A DNA stretch of 27,536 nt, taken from IMG/VR virus record IMGVR_UViG_3300025097_002260, positions 1-27,536 of that record; one strand, written 5' to 3'. The first letter of the stretch is position 1. Each line of letters begins with the position of its first letter. Source of the DNA: a virus. Under the pieces are notes generated by a model. It saw only the letters and a program-made list of their open reading frames with translations. It ran no database searches and was not told the DNA's origin. The position numbers were made by a program, and so were the translations under genes. Below, piece by piece: positions 22,214-27,536 of the stretch.

Positions 22214-23274
22214 ACCCTTTTAATCCCCCGAAATCTATCAATTCTTGTAAATTCTTGAATCCAACTATCAAAATCCTTTATCTGATTGCTTAATTTATCT
22301 TGTAAAAATAAAACCTGAAATCGATGTTTTATTAATTGTGGAACTTCTCTATTTATGGCTCCTTGTATTTTCAACTTTATATGTCTAGGAATATCTACTT
22401 TATTTAATTGCATCAATAGATAATTTCTCTTTAATAAGTTATTATTATTTTTTATATTTTCCAATAGTTTTACTTTTTTATCTGAACTATTTGCATAATC
22501 AATTAAATCCATAACATTAAAATCTTTGTCTTCTATAATTGGTTCTATGTATTTAATTATACTTTTCAATCCAGCTCCTTGAACTCCTGCAATATTATCT
22601 GACTTATCACCATCTAATATTCTATATGTTAAAATGTTTCTTGATGGTATCCCATATTCTTCTTCAACTTCTCTTTTATTGTATAGTTTCTTTTTGGTTG
22701 GTGACCAAACTTTAACTCTGTCATCTACAAGTTGTAAGAAATCCTTGTCAGTTGACATTAAAAATATATCACTCTCTACAAGTATCTGTTGAGAAATATA
22801 AGCCATCACATCATCTGCTTCAACATTATCAACTGATATAAGAGTAATAGGTAATTGTTCTAAATATTCAATTAACCTACCCATCTGTTGTATCATCGAC
22901 TGTTCTTCATCTTGAGGAGCAGTTCCCCAATCAACATTTCTGTTTAATCTTTTCTTGACCTTACGAGTAGCTTTATATTCTGGATATAGTTTTCTTCGTC
23001 TTGTCGAACCACCCTTACCATCAAACACAACAATTATCCTTGAAGGTTTTAATATGTCTGATGTATATCGTAATGACCGAAGAAAACCCATCATCCCACC
23101 AATGTGCATTCCATCATCATTAATTGATGGATTAACTGAAAACGCTCGAATGAAGGTGTTGAGTCCATCAACTATCAACACCCTATCATTCAATCTTGTA
23201 ACTGTTTTATGTTCTTCGTTTTTTGTTTGGTCAAGAAAGGATATAAACTTTTCGTTTAAATCTTTCTTTTCCAT
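22210..23274 (-). CDS. rnh: 5'-3' exonuclease / RNase H (T4 Rnh-like, FEN family)
   Basis: A 354-residue flap/5' nuclease. LIVDGLNTF (D36), VVFDGKGGSTRRRKLYPEYK (D85 and the basic helical-arch start), VEADD (151-155), STDKDF (174-179) and GDKSDNIAGVQGAGLK are the metal-binding acidic residues and helix-hairpin-helix region. T4 RNase H is 305 aa; the extra length is at both ends. Removes RNA primers and flaps on the lagging strand. AGGTG precedes the ATG. It lies between uvsX and the helicase, an order that supports replication function. Confidence 0.93.
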   Translation of the reverse strand: MEKKDLNEKFISFLDQTKNEEHKTVTRLNDRVLIVDGLNTFIRAFSVNPSINDDGMHIGGMMGFLRSLRYTSDILKPSRIIVVFDGKGGSTRRRKLYPEYKATRKVKKRLNRNVDWGTAPQDEEQSMIQQMGRLIEYLEQLPITLISVDNVEADDVMAYISQQILVESDIFLMSTDKDFLQLVDDRVKVWSPTKKKLYNKREVEEEYGIPSRNILTYRILDGDKSDNIAGVQGAGLKSIIKYIEPIIEDKDFNVMDLIDYANSSDKKVKLLENIKNNNNLLKRNYLLMQLNKVDIPRHIKLKIQGAINREVPQLIKHRFQVLFLQDKLSNQIKDFDSWIQEFTRIDRFRGIKRV

Positions 23275-23294
23275 TTACGCTTCACCTGATTTTT

Positions 23295-24422
23295 TTAGAG
23301 TTCATCTACAACCTCATCAACTTCATTTACATCATCTATACCAAGTTCTTTTGAATCATATTTTAAAATACAAGCATCACATATCTTCTGATAACAAAAC
23401 TCTTTCAAATCTGGATTCTCTAACAATAAGTTTTCAAAATCCTTTGATTGAAATTTGTATTCTTTGATAAGTTCACCTGTTTCTGTATTAGCATGATTGA
23501 TTGTATACCAAGCACCTGCTTGTTTAAGTAACTTATGTTCTTTCATTACTGTAAGCCAAGAACCATAATCATCAATACCAGTATCAAAATACAATGGAAA
23601 TTCAGCAGTTCTCATCGGTGGACCTAATCGGTTCTTGATGACTTGTGCTTTAATTTTAATTCCAATAGTATTCTTTTTACTACTATCTTTGATTTGTCCT
23701 GTATTCTTGAATCGAACACGAGTTGATGAATGAAATGGTAAAGCTTTACCACCACTCGTTGTCCAAGGGTCTCCAAACATCACACCAAGTTTTTGTCGTA
23801 ATTGATTTGTAAAAACAAGAGCTATCTTTTGACGTGCAATCATTTGAGTAATCTTTCTCATAGCTTTTGATATGATAATAGCTTTAGCAGTTGCCCAACC
23901 ATCTTTGTCAAACTCAGCATCCATCTCTACTTTTGTAGATGCAGCTGCTAAACTATCAACAAGAATTGTAACTAACTTATCTTTATCTGATTCTCTTATT
24001 TTTGTAACAATTGTTTCAATTGTTTCAAACACTTCTTCAGCTGTCTCCAAATGAACATATAACATATTCTTTGTGTCTATACCTATCGCTTCAAGAAATT
24101 CAGGTGATACTGCTGATTCTGTATCTATGTAAACAGCAATTCCACCTTTTCTCTGTGTTGAAGCTAATAAGTGAGAACCAATTAAAGATTTACCACTACC
24201 CTCTAAGCCATTTAACTCTGTGATTTTACCTACAGCAACACCACCATTCGGTTTATTGGCAATTGCCAAATCTAACATCGTTGAACCAGTTGAAATCCAA
24301 TCCGTTACTTTAGTTGGATTAGAACCACCATCTTGTAAGAAATAAGCAACTTGTTGATGTTTGAAAGTTTTATTTAGTTCATCGGCTATGACACTAGCCA
24401 ATTCATCTCTGTTATTTGACAT
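23295..24422 (-). CDS. uvsX: UvsX/RecA-like recombinase
   Basis: A 375-residue strand-exchange ATPase, near T4 UvsX (391 aa). Walker A GLEGSGKS (72-79), the catalytic glutamate region YIDTESAVS (98-106), Walker B TILVDS (152-157), and the L1/L2 region with FTNQLRQKLGVMFGDPWTTSGG define it. It promotes homologous pairing, feeding recombination-dependent replication with gp32. AGGAGAAAGTT precedes the ATG. The upstream 145-base gap contains a structured element that may influence its expression. Confidence 0.95.
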   Translation of the reverse strand: MSNNRDELASVIADELNKTFKHQQVAYFLQDGGSNPTKVTDWISTGSTMLDLAIANKPNGGVAVGKITELNGLEGSGKSLIGSHLLASTQRKGGIAVYIDTESAVSPEFLEAIGIDTKNMLYVHLETAEEVFETIETIVTKIRESDKDKLVTILVDSLAAASTKVEMDAEFDKDGWATAKAIIISKAMRKITQMIARQKIALVFTNQLRQKLGVMFGDPWTTSGGKALPFHSSTRVRFKNTGQIKDSSKKNTIGIKIKAQVIKNRLGPPMRTAEFPLYFDTGIDDYGSWLTVMKEHKLLKQAGAWYTINHANTETGELIKEYKFQSKDFENLLLENPDLKEFCYQKICDACILKYDSKELGIDDVNEVDEVVDEL

Positions 24423-24443
24423 AACTTTCTCCTATTATGAATG

Positions 24444-24553
24444 ATGTGGTTGTATCCGGTGACACTTTAAGTTCTCCAGAGAAGTCCTTTCTCCCATCGT
24501 TTCAGATGTTTACAAACTGCGGGCGGTTTTATTCCCGTCTTCAACAACCACAT
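24444..24553 (-). ncRNA. Candidate structured RNA element between gp32 and uvsX
   Basis: Perfect 10-base inverted arms (24444-24453 and 24544-24553) enclose 90 bases visibly richer in G and C than the neighbouring genes. In the transcript sense the interior can form at least three hairpins: CGGG with CCCG, CATC with GATG, and GAGAA with TTCTC. That suggests a multi-branched RNA closed by a long stem. It lies in the only sizeable gap of the recombination operon. No known riboswitch or ribozyme recognised. A 28-codon frame inside it is probably incidental. Confidence 0.5.
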
Positions 24554-24567
24554 ATTTCGTTTATTTC

Positions 24568-25311
24568 TTAACTATTGAATAACTCGTCAAACGCATCTTC
24601 AACTTTATTAACTGTTGAAGTGGTAGTAGTGGTTGATGGTGTATCAGGTGTCTTCACCTCATCCACCTCTGGATTCAAATAACCAGAAAGTGCTTCTTTC
24701 AACTCATCATATGTCGGTTCAGTATACAATTCAGTTAAGTCAGGTTGATTTTCAAATATGCTTTCCAAAAGTTCAGCATCTTCTGTAATCGGTGTTTGGT
24801 TTGGTTTAACTCGAACAGTTGTTTTACCATACTGATTACCTGCTTCAGCTGGTGTCTGCCGTTCAATACCAATATCACGACCTGTGATTGGATCTGTGAT
24901 ATCACCATAATCAGGGTCAGCAATAACACTTAAAAGTTCTTGATATACAGTTTTGCCGAATCCCCAAAACTTTACACCTTCACTTTCACGACCACGAACT
25001 ATGATTGGAACATAAGTTCTCATTTTCGGTTCAAGTCTCTTACCTTGAATCCATTCATCTTTGTTACCCGTTGATTTTAACTTTGCTGCGAACTCATCAA
25101 CTGGATCTGGTCTTCCAAATGAAACTGGTGAGAGGTACGTTTTATTATCACCCAAATTATAATGAAAATATAATTCAATAAATGGATTATCTTTATTATG
25201 TTTGTAAGGTATAACACGAACAACTTGTTTTCCAGGTTCTGGTTTCCAAAAGTTGTCACTTGTTGTTGATTGTAACTTAGTTAGTTTTGCTTTGATTGCA
25301 TTAATATCCAT
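24568..25311 (-). CDS. 32: Single-stranded DNA-binding protein (gp32-like)
   Basis: A 247-residue protein. The basic N-terminus (INAIKAKLTKLQ) corresponds to the cooperativity arm. The OB-fold core includes FWKPEPGKQVVRVIPYKHNK, IELYFHYNLGDNKTYLSPVSFG and VKFWGFGKTVYQELLSVI. The acidic tail (DELKEALSGYLNPEVDEVK, then a Ser/Thr linker and VEDAFDELFNS) is the protein-interaction end. T4 gp32 is 301 aa and binds zinc; this protein has no cysteines, so it lacks that site. Coats ssDNA and organises UvsX and polymerase. Leader structure suggests autogenous control. AGGAGA sits 6 bases before the ATG. Confidence 0.92.
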   Translation of the reverse strand: MDINAIKAKLTKLQSTTSDNFWKPEPGKQVVRVIPYKHNKDNPFIELYFHYNLGDNKTYLSPVSFGRPDPVDEFAAKLKSTGNKDEWIQGKRLEPKMRTYVPIIVRGRESEGVKFWGFGKTVYQELLSVIADPDYGDITDPITGRDIGIERQTPAEAGNQYGKTTVRVKPNQTPITEDAELLESIFENQPDLTELYTEPTYDELKEALSGYLNPEVDEVKTPDTPSTTTTTSTVNKVEDAFDELFNS

Positions 25312-25323
25312 GATATTTCTCCT

Positions 25324-25372
25324 ATGTTTTATTGTTTATCGTTTATCGTTTATGGTTAAATCATATAACCAT
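25324..25372 (-). promoter_or_regulatory. gp32 leader: hairpin plus tandem heptads, putative autogenous translational operator
   Basis: In the mRNA a hairpin with a 7-bp stem and 7-base loop (25352-25372) is followed directly by four A-rich heptads, AAACGAT, AAACGAT, AAACAAT and AAAACAT (25351-25324), which abut the AGGAGA. T4 gene 32 mRNA has a folded nucleation site followed by an unstructured repeat tract reaching the ribosome site, to which excess gp32 binds. Layout, not sequence, is shared. Confidence 0.6.
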
Positions 25373-25383
25373 TTCTATCTATG

Positions 25384-25415
25384 TAATATATATCATTTTT
25401 GACATACAAAACAAG
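25384..25415 (-). promoter_or_regulatory. Replication-gene promoter-like element, copy at gp32
   Basis: Same 32-base layout as the elements at 10164-10195 and 12735-12766: CTTGT, A5 tract and TATATTA in identical spacing. The TATATT box lies 73 bases before the gp32 ATG, leaving a leader of about 65 bases containing the putative operator. Confidence 0.7.
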
Positions 25416-25426
25416 TCTTTTTTTAA

Positions 25427-25843
25427 TTAATTTTCACACTCTTCCTCACATCCACAATCACATCCATGTCCACATTCTTTCTTCCATTTTCCAAGTGGAC
25501 ATTCTGCAATAGCGTAATGAACTTTAACATTCATAAAACATCCACATAAAGGACATCTACCATCCCTCTTTCCTGTATCTGGATTCGTTTCATCATAAAG
25601 AAGTTCAGGACATTGTTTACATATTTCCCATCTTCGTCCCGCTTCATCTTGAGAAGCTATCACCTGACCACCTTTAATCCAAGATTTTAAAGAACGCCAG
25701 TGGTCAACTGCAATGTTCCGTATCATTTGAGATGTTGATGGGAGTTCTCTCTCATTATTTAACATCTCTTCTGTTTTATCAATACATTTTAACTCTTTTT
25801 CTGTAGCCTCTCTATCTGTTGTAGGTTTTGGCTTAAATTTCAT
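25427..25843 (-). CDS. Cysteine-rich phage protein (138 aa), probable metal binder
   Basis: A conserved-looking phage protein. The centre has SQMIRNIAVDHWRSLKSWIK and RRWEICKQCPELLYDE, followed by RCPLCGCFMNVKVHYAIAEC and PLGKW, a pattern with two C-x2-C pairs that I recall from uncharacterised phage proteins. The end, CGHGCDCGCEEECEN, adds six more cysteines and a histidine in 15 residues, a strong metal-binding candidate. It overlaps the thioredoxin-fusion stop (ATGA). Function unknown; zinc structural sites or a metal cluster are possible. Confidence 0.82.
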   Translation of the reverse strand: MKFKPKPTTDREATEKELKCIDKTEEMLNNERELPSTSQMIRNIAVDHWRSLKSWIKGGQVIASQDEAGRRWEICKQCPELLYDETNPDTGKRDGRCPLCGCFMNVKVHYAIAECPLGKWKKECGHGCDCGCEEECEN

Positions 25844-26553
25844 TTAACTCCCAAATGTTTTATCAACCTATTAAGTTTATCTTCAATAGCATCAACCTTC
25901 TTTTCTAAATCTTTTGATACCTGAGGTGGTTGAGGTCGTTGTTGCATCTGTTGTTGTTTAATTCGTTGAATAATTACATCAGATGGTTGTAAATTTGGTA
26001 GATGTGAGTTTTCATCTTTCCATTTATTATATTCTCTAGCCCAAACATCAAATTGTGCATCTGTAGCATTCTGCATAGGTGGTCTTGGTGGATCTGATTT
26101 TGGTCTTGGCCTTTTAAGTATATCTTCAACTGTTTGTAATTTCGGTACATGAGAATTTTCTTTCAACCACTTCTCATATTCAATTTTCCACTTATTCTCA
26201 TCTTTTTCTGATGCTCCGTAAAATGGTGGTTTAGGTGGTGGTGATTTAGGTCTAGGTGGTATCGGAATATCTTCACCATTTATCCATTTCATAAGAATAT
26301 CTTTTTCTTTAAAACCACAAACCTGATGTCCTGTTTCTGGATCTATAAACCAAGGTGTTCCACATTGTTTATTATATTTTTTCTGTAATTCATTCTTCAA
26401 ACCTTGATTGTCTGGTTCAGCTAAATCAAGTTTTAAAATATTATGACCTTCTTTAATAAATTCATCTACAATTGGATCTACTCGTTTACAAAATCCACAT
26501 CCTACTGAATAAAAATAATATAATTCTTGTGTTTTTGTTTTTTTATCAGCCAT
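25840..26553 (-). CDS. Thioredoxin-domain protein with Pro-rich tandem repeats and C-terminal coiled coil
   Basis: About 237 residues. The N-terminal domain is thioredoxin/glutaredoxin-like with the CGFC active site (YYFYSVGCGFCKRVDP) and cis-proline in CGTPWF. It is followed by two copies of a module of about 48 residues (25966-26253): a PPxPP start, a W-x3-Y-x-KW helix and an ENSH-x-P-x-LQ end. The C-terminus (LEKKVDAIEDKLNRLIKHLG) has a heptad pattern for a short coiled coil. ATG 26553 is preferred over ATG 26559 because AGGAG is then 9 bases away rather than 3. Probably a redox protein or a virion/assembly protein carrying a redox domain. Confidence 0.85.
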   Translation of the reverse strand: MADKKTKTQELYYFYSVGCGFCKRVDPIVDEFIKEGHNILKLDLAEPDNQGLKNELQKKYNKQCGTPWFIDPETGHQVCGFKEKDILMKWINGEDIPIPPRPKSPPPKPPFYGASEKDENKWKIEYEKWLKENSHVPKLQTVEDILKRPRPKSDPPRPPMQNATDAQFDVWAREYNKWKDENSHLPNLQPSDVIIQRIKQQQMQQRPQPPQVSKDLEKKVDAIEDKLNRLIKHLGVK

Positions 26554-26588
26554 AACCATTTTCTCCTATACTTGTTATTGTTTATGTT

Positions 26589-26607
26589 TTATATATATAA
26601 ATATATA
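26589..26607 (-). promoter_or_regulatory. AT-only promoter-like element, copy 2
   Basis: Identical over 19 bases to the element at 4398-4416 and in the same orientation, 35 bases upstream of the thioredoxin-fusion start. The gap between genes is only about 65 bases, so this is the likely promoter region for the 26.5-25.4 kb genes. Function inferred. Confidence 0.4.
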
Positions 26608-26624
26608 CTAAATTCCTAAAACAA

Positions 26625-27023
26625 CTAATCTATTTTTATTATTTTAAAAATTCTTGTGTTAATTTTATTTAATCCATCTGCATTCGTAACCATCAATGTG
26701 TTCTTAAAATTCTCCCAAGGTACAATGAATTTACTATCCACAACACCATTATTTAAATTTGATATAACTTCATTTAATGCGTTAATTGTGTAAAGTGTGT
26801 TTGAATGTTTCTTTCTATGTAATGATATTGTTCCCTTTACATCATTAAAATCTACTTTTGAATCTAAATCTACATTATATGTACATATTAACTCATTCAC
26901 TTTATCTTCATTCTGTAATACATATATCTTTTTAAATGCTATTGTGTATGAATCTGTAATGTTCTCAATCGTGTCATCAAGTTTATCTTTTGTTGCGAAT
27001 GTGCAGAGTAATTGGGTTTTCAT
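26625..27023 (-). CDS. Conserved phage protein of unknown function (132 aa)
   Basis: MKTQLLCTFATKDKLDDTIE, FKKIYVLQNEDKVNELICTYNV, GTISLHRKKHSNTLYTINALN and FIVPWENFKNTLMVTNADGL form a pattern I recall from small proteins conserved in T4-like marine phages. It appears to be a compact alpha/beta domain without catalytic motifs or membrane segments. It overlaps the upstream gene by 4 bases (ATGA-type) and is followed by the AT-rich promoter-like gap. Function unknown. Confidence 0.8.
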   Translation of the reverse strand: MKTQLLCTFATKDKLDDTIENITDSYTIAFKKIYVLQNEDKVNELICTYNVDLDSKVDFNDVKGTISLHRKKHSNTLYTINALNEVISNLNNGVVDSKFIVPWENFKNTLMVTNADGLNKINTRIFKIIKID

Positions 27024-27536
27024 CTAAACAATTTTCCATATTTTTTATCATTTAAAATTTCGTCTGATATTAACCCATTGTCTCTAAGATGTTTAATAAA
27101 TACTCTCTGTTGATAACCTTTTTCTGTTTTTGCTCTTTCACGAACTTCATCACTTGAAGCTAATTTTATAGCTCCAGCCCACCCATCTTTAAATTTTTGT
27201 CTATCTTCAAATGGAACACTTGCCATAGATTTAAGAAATCCACGATAAAAATTATCTGAACCTGATACTGCAATACTTCTACGACCACTTGGATCTGGAT
27301 ATCCTCTAGGTAATCCCATAGCCATTACAGTTCTTTTTCCAATTTTAGATTTCATATTTTTAATTTTTTTAACATCTTTTGGATCTGTAACTGCTTTCAA
27401 TAATTCAGTTTGAACTGTCTTAAATTTTTGGTCATCTAATCCGAATTCAGCTTCTATGGATTCACTTGTTACATTTTCTCCAAGCGTAGCATCAGCAGCT
27501 TTGGGAGTTCCCACATCAGTTTTTTTAACATTAGGA
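27020..27536 (-). CDS. Phage protein of unknown function, 5' end cut by window edge
   Basis: The frame is open to the right edge with no stop. A GTG at 27514 could be a start, but codons upstream of it (PNVKKTD) continue the frame, so the true start probably lies outside. Visible content: a charged helical N-part (VTSESIEAEFGLDDQKFKTV, DPKDVKKIKNMKSKIGKRTV), a glycine/serine stretch (GLPRGYPDPSGRRSIAVSGS) and a helical C-part (FYRGFLKSMASVPFEDRQKF). No family recognised; the mix of helices and loops would suit a structural or scaffold-like protein. Confidence 0.75.
   Translation of the reverse strand, partial: PNVKKTDVGTPKAADATLGENVTSESIEAEFGLDDQKFKTVQTELLKAVTDPKDVKKIKNMKSKIGKRTVMAMGLPRGYPDPSGRRSIAVSGSDNFYRGFLKSMASVPFEDRQKFKDGWAGAIKLASSDEVRERAKTEKGYQQRVFIKHLRDNGLISDEILNDKKYGKLFR

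Noticed and set aside
22955-23467. Long open frame on the plus strand (170 codons)
   Set aside because: It lies antisense to the RNase H and UvsX genes, both with complete catalytic motifs; the frame is a shadow and its translation has no recognisable domain.
24469-24553. 28-codon frame MWLLKTGIKPPAV... inside the structured element
   Set aside because: Its ATG is part of the perfect stem, no ribosome-binding site precedes it, and the region's pairing pattern explains the sequence better than coding does.
24444-24553. Glutamine (glnA-type) riboswitch or hammerhead/twister ribozyme
   Set aside because: The conserved core bases of those motifs as I know them are not present, and the element lies upstream of uvsX rather than near the glutamine synthetase gene.
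1-27536. tRNA genes, CRISPR arrays and insertion sequences
   Set aside because: I looked for T-loop-like motifs, regularly spaced repeats and transposase motifs and saw none; the only mobile element supported is the split intein.

Overview
The window is a contiguous piece of a low-GC, T4-like (Tevenvirinae-related) tailed-phage genome. Every gene I can support lies on the minus strand, packed with overlaps of 1 to about 25 bases (TAATG, ATGA and similar), so transcription runs from the right end toward position 1. The phage assignment rests on a full T4-type replication set: gp32 single-strand binding protein, UvsX recombinase, RNase H-type 5' nuclease, gp41 helicase, gp43 polymerase, gp45 clamp, gp44 and gp62 clamp loader. 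There are no ribosomal or tRNA genes and no positive-strand genes. A marine bacterial host is my inference from the auxiliary genes; the dockerin-bearing protease and type II glutamine synthetase would suit a copiotroph, but the host cannot be named from this sequence.

Layout in the direction of transcription. (1) 27.5-25.4 kb: a 5'-truncated phage protein, a small conserved phage protein, a thioredoxin fused to proline-rich repeats, and a cysteine-rich protein. (2) 25.4-20.2 kb: recombination and replication core A, with gp32 (a leader resembling the T4 gene 32 autoregulatory operator), a roughly 110-nt structured intergenic element, uvsX, RNase H/FEN, and a replicative helicase broken in two by a split intein with a tiny Vsr-like endonuclease gene between the halves. 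(3) 20.2-12.8 kb: an auxiliary metabolic island, with small proteins, a Mom-like DNA modification protein, class II ribonucleotide reductase, a trypsin-like lipoprotein with a dockerin, type II glutamine synthetase, an AspRS/AsnRS-related asparagine-synthetase-like enzyme, a SelW-like protein with Trp in the selenocysteine position, a staphylococcal-type nuclease and cysteine synthase. (4) 12.7-7.3 kb: replication core B, with polymerase, clamp, clamp loader large subunit, several tiny proteins and clamp loader small subunit. (5) 7.3-4.2 kb: DNA modification and nuclease genes (Nmad1-like, a second Mom-like protein, PD-(D/E)XK Cas4/RecB-like nuclease), a SLOG-fold protein and a ribbon-helix-helix regulator. 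(6) 4.2 kb to the left edge: three glycosyltransferases interleaved with two unknown proteins, two of the gene products sharing an odd C-terminal KLPKLKKV tail.

The genes form one programme: take over nucleotide supply (RNR) and nitrogen and sulfur assimilation (GS, Asn synthetase-like, CysK), replicate and recombine DNA, modify the DNA (two Mom-like proteins plus Nmad1) and glycosylate phage products. Three near-identical 32-bp promoter-like elements precede gp32, gp43 and gp45, suggesting a shared replication-gene promoter class. The standout system is the fractured helicase gene: a split intein, whose halves must find each other to make an active gp41, with an embedded minimal homing-type nuclease. 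No stretch over 300 bases lacks a gene.
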